Assembly: GCA_051985675.1 (NCBI GenBank)
Contig: JBPYFJ010000051.1
Coordinates: 1 to 64,000, forward strand
Reading direction: 5' to 3'
Source of the DNA: JAFAXD01 sp051985675
GTDB lineage: Bacteria > Pseudomonadota > Alphaproteobacteria > Rhizobiales > Xanthobacteraceae
Length of the DNA stretch: 64,000 bases
Positions within the stretch are counted from its first letter, which is position 1. Every line of letters begins with the position of its first letter. The notes below the pieces were generated by a model. It was not told the origin of the DNA. It ran no database searches and saw only the letters and a program-made list of their open reading frames with translations. Shown here piece by piece: positions 17,719-25,214 of the stretch. Made by a program: the position numbers and the translations under genes.

Positions 17719-18657
17719 CTACTTCATATAAGACGTGGCCCAGTTGTCCTGGAAATTCTTAACTGCGTTCATGTACGAAACATTCCAGCGGTCCTGGAAG
17801 TCCTTCATGTAGGATACGTTCCAATTGTCTTGAAAATCCTTCGCAGCCTTCATGTAGGAGACATTCCAATTGTCCTGAAAGTCCTTCAGGAAAGCCGTCT
17901 TATAACCGTCTTCGAAATTCTTCAGTGCCTTCATGTAGGAATCGCTCGGTTTATCCTTTGCATCCTTCATATAGGAGATATTCCAGTTATCTTGAAAATT
18001 GTTCATTTCCTTCATGAACGACACGTTCCAATTGTCCTGGAAATTCTTCGCCGCGTTCATGTATGAGACATTCCATTTATCTTGGAAGTCCTTTAGGTAC
18101 GACACGTTCCAATTGTCTTGAAAATTCTTCATGTAGGATACGTTCCAATTATCTTGGAAGTTCTTCATGAACGAGATGTTCCAGTTGTCTTGGAAATCCT
18201 TCATGGCTTGCACGTAAGGCTCATTCGCCTTGTCTTTCATGAACGAAACATTCCAATTGTCTTGGAAATTCTTGATGTACGACACGTTCCAGTTGTCCTG
18301 GAAATTCGTCATCGCCTTCATGTAGGATACGTTCCAGTTATCCTGGAAGTTCCTCATCGCTTGTTGCGACATTTCGGGCGTAGCTTCGGCCGTGTAGAGC
18401 TTGTCCCCGTACCGAAAGATGATCGCGCCCGGGCCGGCTTCCTTGGCGCCGAACTTGGCGATCTCGGCGGAGGGGTCTCCTTTTGCAGCTCCCCGGACAA
18501 TCTTGAACGTTTTGCCGTCAACGAAGATGCCTTGATTGTTCGCAAGTTCGCCGATCACATCCGGTGACTGCTGCGCGAGCGCTAGCTTGCTGGCGCCCGC
18601 AACCATGCTGGCAGCCGCCATCGCAACGGCCATCGTGACGAGCTTTGACATTGACAT
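17719..18657 (-). CDS. Exported protein with 14 tandem FQDNWNVSYMK-type repeats
   Basis: A 312-residue protein I cannot place in any known family. Residues 1-29 are a signal peptide (MSMSKLVTMAVAMAAASM... ending ALAQ), so it is exported. Residues 30-102 form a small soluble region (GKTFKIVRGAAKGD, IIFRYGDKLYTAE). From residue 103 to the end it is a tandem array with consensus [N/D]FQDNWNVSYMK, in 12-residue units or 15-residue units carrying AMT, AAK, EMN or AVK inserts. No Cys or His is in the units. The ATG at 18657 follows AAGGGGAG. Synonymous differences between copies argue that the peptide, not the DNA, is under selection. Structural, adhesive or amyloid-like roles are possible. Confidence 0.85.
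   Translation of the reverse strand: MSMSKLVTMAVAMAAASMVAGASKLALAQQSPDVIGELANNQGIFVDGKTFKIVRGAAKGDPSAEIAKFGAKEAGPGAIIFRYGDKLYTAEATPEMSQQAMRNFQDNWNVSYMKAMTNFQDNWNVSYIKNFQDNWNVSFMKDKANEPYVQAMKDFQDNWNISFMKNFQDNWNVSYMKNFQDNWNVSYLKDFQDKWNVSYMNAAKNFQDNWNVSFMKEMNNFQDNWNISYMKDAKDKPSDSYMKALKNFEDGYKTAFLKDFQDNWNVSYMKAAKDFQDNWNVSYMKDFQDRWNVSYMNAVKNFQDNWATSYMK
17722..18351 (-). repeat. Tandem 36/45-bp coding repeat array
   Basis: Fourteen recognisable units fill the last 210 codons of the repeat-protein gene. Unit 10 (NFEDGYKTAFLK) and two spacer-like units (DKANEPYVQAMK and DAKDKPSDSYMKALK) are diverged. The period is 36 bp, or 45 bp where a three-codon insert occurs. Third-position changes between units (for example AATTGTCCTGG against AGTTATCCTGG on the plus strand) show the array is not a recent slippage product. 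Confidence 0.9.
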
Positions 18658-18732
18658 ATGCGAGACTCCCCTTGGCGGAATCAGCCCTGACGCGGACACG
18701 ACATTCGATAGGGCATCACAACTTACTCCCGT

Positions 18733-18745
18733 TCACAATTTGTGA
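18733..18745. promoter_or_regulatory. Perfect dyad TCACAATTTGTGA
   Basis: TCACAA-T-TTGTGA is a 13-bp perfect palindrome 76 bp upstream of the repeat-protein start codon, where an operator next to the promoter would lie. The half-site orientation is opposite to that of CRP sites, so a different regulator is expected. Confidence 0.4.
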
Positions 18746-18837
18746 CACCGCGATATTCGGTCGCTTACCGAGATACCGTCCTGCACGGTTGCTGATGAAG
18801 TTGGTTGTTGAACGCCGGCACTCCTTTTCGCCGCCTT

Positions 18838-18850
18838 GTCCATTTTGGAC
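18838..18850. promoter_or_regulatory. Third copy of palindrome GTCCATTTTGGAC
   Basis: Identical over 13 bp to the two sites at 11779 and 11807. It lies in the 405-bp gap between the divergent repeat-protein gene (start 18657) and porin gene (start 19063), about 180 bp from the first and 210 bp from the second. Apart from this site and the TCACAATTTGTGA dyad the gap shows nothing recognisable. Confidence 0.55.
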
Positions 18851-19062
18851 AGCGGCATCCTCACGAAGGCGCCGATGCTGTCCACTGGTGGGCTGGTGGT
18901 GGACGAGTCGGCAACGATTCCAGATTGGCAACCTATGAGGTTGCCCAGTCTGATTCCGGGTTCAGCCCTGGAATTCTTGGCGTAAATCATTCTATGCTGT
19001 CGGACGCAGCGGTGCGCTGAGTCGGCCCTGCTTGCGTTGGTCGGAGCTCGGTGGGGAGCGTG

Positions 19063-20085
19063 ATGACCAGCATAGAGTCTCGATCGTACAGCAAATCGAC
19101 GACGCGTCGGCCGAAGATCAAAAGGGCGGGACGATCTGTTGGTGGCGGCTGCCTCGGATCGGCGGTAGCGCTCGCAGCAATTGCCGGGTTGTTGGTCATG
19201 CCGACAGGCGGCTCCGCGCGCGCCGAGCCGCCCGACTACGACGCGGCCGGTTCGATTGTGCTCGGTTCTCGCGCGGGACTTGCGCCGGGGACACCGGTCG
19301 CTCCAAGCCAAGGGCGCCCGGCCGATTCCATTGAACTCAACGCCCGCGCCGGATTTACGACGGACTACATCTATCGGGGCGTTACGCTGTCTGATCGCAA
19401 ACCAGCGCTCGGGGCTGGGCTCGAAGCGACCATTGGCTCTTTCTATGCGGGGACGACCGTCACCAGTGTCAATCTTCCGAGCCAGCCCGCGGCCGAGGTC
19501 ACGGTGAGCAGCGGGTTGCGTCCGAAGCTCGGGGATATCGAGTTGGATTTCGGTTGGACTTACTTTCTTTACCCCGGCGAGATACCCGCGGTCCCGGGCA
19601 TCGACTATTGGGAGGTCGGCACGCGCGCCGATACCAAGCTAGCCGATTCACTGCGCGTCGCCGCCGGCTATGCCTATTCGCCGAACTTCTCCAACACCGG
19701 CGCATGGAGCCAGTATGTTGCGGCCGGCTTGGGCGTCGAGCTGCCGCGCAACGTGATGCCACAGAACATCACCGCGTCGATCACCGGCGGCGCCGGTTAT
19801 TACTGGTTTGGCAATCAGTCTGCTGAGTTTGGCGGATTTGCGTTGCCCGCATATTTCAACTGGAACGCCGGCGTGACGCTGACCCGCAGTGTTTTCAACC
19901 TGGACCTGCGCTACTACGACACGAACCTTTCCAAGGAGAACTGTTTCGTCTTTACCGGCGATCCGCATGCCACGCCCGGTGGTCACATCAACCCGGTGAC
20001 GAATCCGGAGGGTCTTTCGTCGCACTGGTGCGGCGCTGCGTTCGTCGCGAGGTTCTGGTTCGAACTCAACGCGGATGCAAGATAA
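19063..20085 (+). CDS. TorF-family putative outer-membrane porin
   Basis: A 340-residue beta-barrel candidate. A long basic N-terminus leads into a signal-peptide core (AVALAAIAGLLVMPTGGSARA, about residues 35-56). The mature part has ELNARAGFTTDYIYRGVTLSDRKPALGAGLEA, typical of the TorF (TIGR02001) group, and many alternating strands ending in FVARFWFELNADAR with an aromatic near the C-terminus. The ATG at 19063 follows GGGGAG. It is divergent from the repeat-protein gene and may share its regulatory region. Confidence 0.82.
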   Translation: MTSIESRSYSKSTTRRPKIKRAGRSVGGGCLGSAVALAAIAGLLVMPTGGSARAEPPDYDAAGSIVLGSRAGLAPGTPVAPSQGRPADSIELNARAGFTTDYIYRGVTLSDRKPALGAGLEATIGSFYAGTTVTSVNLPSQPAAEVTVSSGLRPKLGDIELDFGWTYFLYPGEIPAVPGIDYWEVGTRADTKLADSLRVAAGYAYSPNFSNTGAWSQYVAAGLGVELPRNVMPQNITASITGGAGYYWFGNQSAEFGGFALPAYFNWNAGVTLTRSVFNLDLRYYDTNLSKENCFVFTGDPHATPGGHINPVTNPEGLSSHWCGAAFVARFWFELNADAR

Positions 20086-20120
20086 CGGTAAGCAGCTGAT
20101 CCAGATGAGCCGCAGTGATC

Positions 20121-20783
20121 TCATCCGCCGAGGGCAATCGCGACGCTGACCAGCGCGCTGCCGATGGCCACCGAAGACAGACCAGTGGCCCACGGTCGGA
20201 GACCGGTATGACGCCCGAATAGGTAGCCACACACGAACAGCATAACGATTGCAACCGCGTTCGAAACGCGCAGGGCCAATCGGGCGTCGCTTGTCAGCAT
20301 GAATGGAATTGCGACCGGAAACGTTGACAGGAACACCAGCAGACACACAGCCACAGCACCGATCCAATCTTTTTTTGTCAGGGAGGGCCGCGCCGGGGGA
20401 TCGGGCAATTGACGCAGCTTTTGCCGCATCAATTCCAATTGCTCCTGCGTCAAAACAGAAGCGAGCAAAGGAGGCAGGGCGCCTGCGATGGCCGCTTGCG
20501 CCGCGTCCGGATCTGACGCCTCGCGCGCCGCCCGCAACGTCAAGATGTTGCGCCCCTGTTCGTGCAGCCGGGCCATCAGGTACATCCCTGCGTCGATGAT
20601 TCCCCACGCCAAGTTGCAGCCAAGCGCCCCAATCAGCATAGTCCTGATTTGGATGCGGTCAGCGGTTACGACACTGATGGTGCTTGTACAGGTAAGAACC
20701 ATGATCAAGCCGAACAACACCTCCGAGATCCGCTCCACGGGCTCGAGGGCTTGAACAAAGAAGCTTGTCTTAGCTTCTGCCAT
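20121..20783 (-). CDS. VIT1/CCC1-like membrane protein
   Basis: A 220-residue protein with about five hydrophobic segments. The N-terminal EPVERISEVLFGLIMVLTCTSTISV and the LGCNLAWGIIDAGMYLM stretch resemble the first two helices of vacuolar iron transporter (VIT1/CCC1) relatives. A long soluble helical region (residues 85-135) sits between the helix pairs, as in those proteins. The metal-binding residues cannot be confirmed by eye, so an ion-transport role is tentative. The ATG at 20783 is preferred over a GTG three codons upstream. It is convergent with the porin gene. Confidence 0.6.
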   Translation of the reverse strand: MAEAKTSFFVQALEPVERISEVLFGLIMVLTCTSTISVVTADRIQIRTMLIGALGCNLAWGIIDAGMYLMARLHEQGRNILTLRAAREASDPDAAQAAIAGALPPLLASVLTQEQLELMRQKLRQLPDPPARPSLTKKDWIGAVAVCLLVFLSTFPVAIPFMLTSDARLALRVSNAVAIVMLFVCGYLFGRHTGLRPWATGLSSVAIGSALVSVAIALGG

Positions 20784-20922
20784 TCGGACCACTCGTCCGC
20801 GTGAAGACCAGGACTCGATTAGGCAGCGCGCGTCAGCCCACCAGGGGCGTCGCTACGCAAGCAGTTCCCGCGAACGCTCCGCGAGCCAACGTGCCGGTAA
20901 TGCCGAAGCCCGGTCTCGCGGC

Positions 20923-21324
20923 CTATTGCGGGCATCGATAGTAGAGCGTTTCGAGTTCCGGTAGCCCCGCGAATACGCGCGCAACCTTGTTGTCGTCGAT
21001 CACCTTGAGGGTGAGTTCCATATTGTCGAGCATCATATCGGTGGCGCAGGTCGCGACCAGATGCACCAGGTCACCGTCCTGCTTGCGCGTCTTGATCTTG
21101 CAGGTGGCGAGCTTGCCGCGCACCGACCCGCCGTCGAGGATGAAACCACTTCCATGGATGTCGGCGTCCTTGGCAAAAGAAACGCGGCCCCCCTTTTTGG
21201 TGAAGACCTTGTTGCAGGCCGCCACGTCCGACGCCCAGACGCCGTTGATATCGGCTGCAGGTGCCAGCGTCGCCGAACTGAGCAGCATGGCCCCGAGCCA
21301 CACGATTGTCCTGAAAGATGGCAC
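20923..21324 (-). CDS. Small exported protein of unknown function
   Basis: A 133-residue protein with a signal peptide (TIVWLGAMLLSSATLAPAADI). The mature part has four cysteines (AACNKV, ATCKIK, VATCAT, YYRCPQ), which could make two disulfides in the periplasm. INGVWASDVAACNKVF is reminiscent of small lipocalin-like periplasmic proteins, but I do not recognise it. The GTG at 21324 is chosen because AGGAGG lies five bases upstream; the GTG at 21330 would overlap that site. Confidence 0.65.
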   Translation of the reverse strand: MPSFRTIVWLGAMLLSSATLAPAADINGVWASDVAACNKVFTKKGGRVSFAKDADIHGSGFILDGGSVRGKLATCKIKTRKQDGDLVHLVATCATDMMLDNMELTLKVIDDNKVARVFAGLPELETLYYRCPQ

Positions 21325-21364
21325 ACGCACCTCCTGCGTATTGATCTTGAAGACGCCGCTCGGC

Positions 21365-21844
21365 TTATCCGGCCCAGCTCAACGAGATTCCGACGTCGCC
21401 GGGCATCCCTTGGGGAAACTCGACGATCTGGCAGCGGAGCTTGTATCCGTTCGGCTGAAGGCATCGTTGCCAAAACAGGTACATTTCCTTCGGAAGGCCG
21501 GTCAGCGTGTTCTCCCAGCCACGTTCCTGGTTGTTGATGGCGCGTCCGTTGTCGGTGCAGAGCCTGTTCGGGAAACGAAGAACTTGGACCTCGGTCAGAC
21601 CATTGGCGGCGGCACGTTGGATGATCAGCGTTACTCGCCTGATCGCCTCTTGATCCGATACGCCGGACGGTTTCGACAGCCGTTCGATCAGCGCTTTCTT
21701 TTCAGCCTCGGTCGCCGCCTGCCGCCGCATGTACTCCGACGCCTTGTCGGCCTCTTTCTCGGCTATTTGCTTCATCAACGCCTTGGCCGTCGGCAGCTCG
21801 ACCGGGGCGTCCTTCTTATCTTTCGCTGTCTTCTTTTCCGCCAT
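21365..21844 (-). CDS. Conserved hypothetical protein with charged N-terminal helix
   Basis: A 159-residue cytosolic protein. Residues 1-60 are a Lys/Glu/Ala-rich helix or coiled coil (AEKEADKASEYMRRQAATEAEKKALIERL). The C-terminal domain (GLTEVQVLRFPNRLCTDNGRAIN, GWENTLTGLPKEMYLFWQR, LRCQIVEFPQG) is compact and looks like a conserved fold. The ATG at 21844 is behind ACGGAGGACC. It lies 40 bp before the small exported protein gene and is divergent from PPK2. I do not know its function. Confidence 0.65.
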   Translation of the reverse strand: MAEKKTAKDKKDAPVELPTAKALMKQIAEKEADKASEYMRRQAATEAEKKALIERLSKPSGVSDQEAIRRVTLIIQRAAANGLTEVQVLRFPNRLCTDNGRAINNQERGWENTLTGLPKEMYLFWQRCLQPNGYKLRCQIVEFPQGMPGDVGISLSWAG

Positions 21845-21999
21845 GGCGTGGTCCTCCGTTGGAAAACAGCGGGTCGCGTTGAACGAGGAAGCATTTTCAC
21901 AAGCTTCCAAGCGGAGATTGACGTGGATCAAGTCTCCCCGCAACCTGCAAGATACGTGAGCGCCGTGCGCGCTTCCAATGAACAATTAGGGAGGATGTC

Positions 22000-22815
22000 A
22001 TGGCGAAAAGCCCCCGAGGCGCCAACGCCAGCCGGCCCAGAATGAAGCGAAAGGCCTATGAGAAGGAGCTGCGTAAACTGCAGGTCGAGCTTTGTCGGCT
22101 GCAGGACTGGGTGAAGCAGGAAGGCTTGCGCGTCATCATCGTGTTCGAGGGCCGCGACGCGGCCGGCAAGGGTGGCACCATCAAGGCGATCACCGAGCGT
22201 GTGAGCCCGCGCGTGTTCCGGGTCGTTGCGCTGCCGGCGCCGTCCGATCGCGAAAAGACCCAGATGTTCATTCAGCGCTACATCCAGCATTTTCCGGCGG
22301 CCGGCGAGATCGTCATCTTCGACCGCAGCTGGTACAACCGTGCTGGCGTCGAATATGTGATGGGGTTCTGCACGGAGCAGCAGCACCGCCACTTTTTACG
22401 CCTGTGTCCTGAAATCGAGTACTACGTCGTCCAGGGCGGAATTGTGCTGATCAAATTCTGGCTCGAGGTCGGCAAGGAGGAGCAGGAGCGGCGCTTCGCG
22501 GCGCGCATCGACGATCCGCTGCGGCAGTGGAAGTTGAGCCCGATGGATCTCGAGTCCTACCGGCGCTGGTATCAATATTCGAAGGCGCGCGACCTGATGC
22601 TGAAGGCGACGAACAGCAAGGACGCCCCCTGGCATATCATCCGCTCCGACGACAAGCGGCGCGCGCGACTGAATTGCATCTCGCACATTCTCAAGACCAT
22701 TCGGCCCGGCCGCGCTTCGCGGCCGAAGGTCAAGCTGCCCAAGCGCTCGAACAAGGGCGAATACGACGACCAGGCGAGCCTCCGAGGCCAGCGTTTGGTC
22801 GCCGAGGTGTACTGA
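22000..22815 (+). CDS. ppk2: Polyphosphate kinase 2 (PPK2 class I)
   Basis: A 271-residue P-loop kinase that moves phosphate between polyphosphate and ADP/GDP. Walker A is FEGRDAAGKGGTIKAI (near residue 50), the lid arginine region is ERVSPRVFRVVALPAPSDRE, and Walker B is IVIFDRSWYNRAGVE. EVGKEEQERRFAARIDDPLRQWKLSP is a further PPK2 hallmark. One domain and this length point to class I. GGGAGG precedes the ATG. Role: rapid ATP/GTP regeneration from polyphosphate under stress. Confidence 0.93.
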   Translation: MAKSPRGANASRPRMKRKAYEKELRKLQVELCRLQDWVKQEGLRVIIVFEGRDAAGKGGTIKAITERVSPRVFRVVALPAPSDREKTQMFIQRYIQHFPAAGEIVIFDRSWYNRAGVEYVMGFCTEQQHRHFLRLCPEIEYYVVQGGIVLIKFWLEVGKEEQERRFAARIDDPLRQWKLSPMDLESYRRWYQYSKARDLMLKATNSKDAPWHIIRSDDKRRARLNCISHILKTIRPGRASRPKVKLPKRSNKGEYDDQASLRGQRLVAEVY

Positions 22816-22867
22816 TCCGGCTGTTTCATCTAGGAGGTAGCCGCGGGCAGGGTGGTTCTTGGTCGAC

Positions 22868-23104
22868 CTATTTTTTTGACCGGCGCGTCGGCGGGTAGTC
22901 CCGGCAAGCCTGCGAGCAGTAGCTGCTGGCCGCCGCGGACTGCCAGCCGACCTTGAGATAGCGGTTGAAGCAGGCCTGATATCCGCCGGCACAGACGGAA
23001 CTGTCGTAGGGATAGCCTCGCGGCGTGTAAGTTGTGGCCTGGGCGTACGCGTTCTGCGCGAGCGCCAACTGCAGGAGCGTCAGGCCAACGATCGTTGAGC
23101 GCAT
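22868..23104 (-). CDS. Small cysteine-rich exported protein
   Basis: A 78-residue protein with a signal peptide (STIVGLTLLQLALAQNAYAQ) and a short mature chain of about 55 residues. It contains four cysteines (SVCAGGYQACFNRY and SYCSQACRDYPP), likely two disulfides, and ends in a basic tail. A strong ribosome site (GGAGGAGGACA) supports the ATG at 23104. It is the last gene of a leftward run with the HlyD-like and DUF3302 genes, 22 bp away. The function is unknown. Confidence 0.65.
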   Translation of the reverse strand: MRSTIVGLTLLQLALAQNAYAQATTYTPRGYPYDSSVCAGGYQACFNRYLKVGWQSAAASSYCSQACRDYPPTRRSKK

Positions 23105-23126
23105 TGTCCTCCTCCATTTTTTGTTC

Positions 23127-24266
23127 TCAATGCCCTTCCAGAAAGAGGTAGTTCTCCCAGCTGCGCATGCGCAGCAAAATCTTGCGCAGCAGCGAAACGT
23201 GATGCCAATGCTGGGTATAGATCGCGACCTGCGCGGCCGCACCCGCCGGGATCTGGTAATTTGAAATATCCTCTTCGAGGTCGATAAGGGCGAGCGCGCG
23301 TCCACCCTCCGTCCGTGCCCCGTAATCGACGAGCGCGCCCGAAGCCTGGATCTGGCCAGCCGCGATCGCATCAAGGACGGTCCTCACCCTGCCCCTGAAT
23401 ACGCGACCCGGCACGGCATCAAAGGCAACCTCGGCCTCGTCGCCCGCCCTGACCCGCTGCAATGAATTTTGCTGGAATGCGGCCCCGAGCCCCTGGTCAC
23501 GGATGTCGGTGTTGACGAACGCCATCACGGGCCGCAACGGCGCCGGGACGACGTACATTCCAGGCCGCAACGCCACCTGGGTCACAAATCCGTTGCCCGG
23601 TGCCCGCGTCACCGTCTGATCGAGATCGTACTGGGCGTCTGCCAATTCGGCGGTCAGGCGAGCGACCGTCGTGTTCACGCCCTCGATATTCGACGAATAG
23701 GCGAGACGCGCCCGCTCTTGCTCCGCCTTGGCTCCGACCCAGGTCTGTTTGGATGCTTCGAGATTACGCGTCGCGGTATCGAGCGTCGCCTGGGCGACGA
23801 CTTTTCGCTCGAACAGTTGCGACTGGCGGTCAAATTCCTGCTGTGCGAGCTCAAGCTGCGCGTTGGCCCGGTCGGCCGCCGCGGTCGCTTGGTCAAGCGA
23901 AGCCTTGAGCTGCTTCACGTTCTGCTCGGCCTCCGCGAGCGCCGCCTTTCTCTGCGTGACCACATACTCGTAGGGCTTTGGATCGATGCGAAACAGCACA
24001 TCCCCTTCCTTGAGAGGGGCGTTCGTCTGGGCCGGCACGTCGATCACGCGGCCCCGCACCGAGGGCAGCACCGGGGTAACCGAGAAGTAGATACGTGCGT
24101 TGGTTGTGAACGGATGATTATAATTCATGATCAGCAGGAGCAACACGATGCCGACGATTCCGCCCAGCGCCGCCGTCGCGAGCGACCATTGGTTGACCGG
24201 TATCTTGAAGACCTTGAAGACCACGTAGCAGATCGACACGTAAAGCAGGATCAGCAGGAGTTCCAT
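23127..24266 (-). CDS. HlyD-family membrane fusion protein (YibH/EmrA-like)
   Basis: A 379-residue inner-membrane-anchored adaptor. One N-terminal helix follows the LLILLYVSICYVVFKVFKIP start, then a second hydrophobic stretch (LGGIVGIVLLLLIMNY). A lipoyl/biotinyl-like half motif (VIDVPAQTNAPLKEGDVLFRIDPKPYE), a coiled-coil hairpin (about residues 95-190) and the closing beta-barrel follow. The gene start shares one base with the DUF3302 stop (TAATG). This pairing is the same as yibI-yibH of E. coli, whose transported compound is uncertain. Confidence 0.87.
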   Translation of the reverse strand: MELLLILLYVSICYVVFKVFKIPVNQWSLATAALGGIVGIVLLLLIMNYNHPFTTNARIYFSVTPVLPSVRGRVIDVPAQTNAPLKEGDVLFRIDPKPYEYVVTQRKAALAEAEQNVKQLKASLDQATAAADRANAQLELAQQEFDRQSQLFERKVVAQATLDTATRNLEASKQTWVGAKAEQERARLAYSSNIEGVNTTVARLTAELADAQYDLDQTVTRAPGNGFVTQVALRPGMYVVPAPLRPVMAFVNTDIRDQGLGAAFQQNSLQRVRAGDEAEVAFDAVPGRVFRGRVRTVLDAIAAGQIQASGALVDYGARTEGGRALALIDLEEDISNYQIPAGAAAQVAIYTQHWHHVSLLRKILLRMRSWENYLFLEGH

Positions 24267-24610
24267 TACCGGCCTCCCGTCCTTTTCTCGAGTTCAGCGA
24301 TCCGGCGCCGCAGTTCCTCCAGTTCGTCCGGGTTCGGTTTTGCCGCATCAGGCTCGCCGTGCCGGCCCGAAAAACCCCAGCCGCGTTCCGGCCGGTAGGC
24401 CATCGCCCAGATCCAGAGGAACGGCCACAGCGCGTGCAGCGTGAACAGGCTCACCCAACCGGCGGCGTGGATTGCGTCCTGGTGCGGATGCTCGCGTGCC
24501 TCCGCGATTTTGTAGGGGATGTCGTGAATTGCTATAATGGCGTAGAACAACACCACAACGACGAAGAACAGAAGAAAGAGCGCGAAGTAGTTGAGAAACG
24601 GGTCGCCCAT
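24266..24610 (-). CDS. DUF3302 membrane protein (YibI-like)
   Basis: A 114-residue protein with two hydrophobic helices (FALFLLFFVVVVLFYAIIAIHDIPY and SLFTLHALWPFLWIWAMAY) joined by an AREHPHQDAIHAAGW loop, and a C-terminal coiled coil (ELEELRRRIAELEKR). That is the DUF3302 layout. The ATG at 24610 (MGDPFLNYF) is the natural start; the frame is open further upstream but without a membrane-protein pattern. It is translationally coupled to the HlyD-like gene and so is probably its partner. Confidence 0.82.
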   Translation of the reverse strand: MGDPFLNYFALFLLFFVVVVLFYAIIAIHDIPYKIAEAREHPHQDAIHAAGWVSLFTLHALWPFLWIWAMAYRPERGWGFSGRHGEPDAAKPNPDELEELRRRIAELEKRTGGR

Positions 24611-24722
24611 GGCCGATACCTTATTCCCATGCTTTTCGCGAATCCAGAGGAACGCCTTGACGGCGCCAACGGGCCGCGCCTCTTGGAGATTGTAGCCGTC
24701 CATCGACAGGGGGCGAACGACG

Positions 24723-24935
24723 ATGTTTCACAGGATCAACGAGGCATTTATGGCGATGCTCGCCTCCGTACCGCCGCTGTTCACGGAAGCGGGTTCGCCG
24801 AACTTCTTTTTGGTGCGCGCGATGTTTGGGCTGATCATCATCGTGCTGATTGTCTACCTGATTGCGATGCGCCCGTTTCGCGCGGCGATTGTATCCTGCG
24901 TGCAGAAGGTATCGCAGCTGTTCGATCGAAAGTGA
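24723..24935 (+). CDS. Small membrane protein
   Basis: A 70-residue protein with a single strong hydrophobic helix (FFLVRAMFGLIIIVLIVYLIAM, about residues 28-49) and a basic C-terminal tail (VQKVSQLFDRK). It is divergent from the DUF3302 gene, whose start is 112 bp away. A purine-rich GGGGGCGA stretch lies before the ATG. I do not recognise a family. The 279 bp that follow, up to the DUF3141 gene, hold only a candidate FNR/FixK box. Confidence 0.45.
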   Translation: MFHRINEAFMAMLASVPPLFTEAGSPNFFLVRAMFGLIIIVLIVYLIAMRPFRAAIVSCVQKVSQLFDRK

Positions 24936-25133
24936 TCGCACCTCCTGCGGCTTTGTCATTCGACGGCCTCGGCGCATTGTTCACCGTACCGGGCGCCGGG
25001 CTGCGACGATAAATTTTTCTCGTGCGCGCGTGCCAAGCTGGGATTCGGCAAGCGATGCGCTATACTGCACGCGCTCAAGGCGGAACGGGCGGCAACGTGT
25101 TCCAGGTCCGCCCGCAGGGCACCAGGCGCGACT

Positions 25134-25147
25134 TTGATCTAAAGCAA
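25134..25147 (+). promoter_or_regulatory. Candidate FNR/FixK box
   Basis: TTGAT-CTAA-AGCAA matches the FNR/FixK consensus TTGAT-N4-ATCAA at nine of ten positions. It is centred about 74 bp before the DUF3141 start codon, which would suit activation of the DUF3141-pta-ackA-fabI operon under low oxygen. Confidence 0.4.
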
Positions 25148-25214
25148 CGGCCTGTCCTCGATCCGAGGGCATGCGAGCGCGGGCGGCGTGGGTTGTCTGC
25201 CGAGGGAGATCCCT

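Noticed and set aside
17722..18351. CRISPR array
   Set aside because: The units are contiguous coding repeats without unique spacers of constant length and lie in a good gene frame; no cas genes are present.
17695..18567. Plus-strand repetitive frames opposite the repeat-protein gene (VLEILHVGYVP-like)
   Set aside because: They are antisense images of the FQDNWNVSYMK array. They lack a ribosome site and signal peptide, and the minus strand has both.
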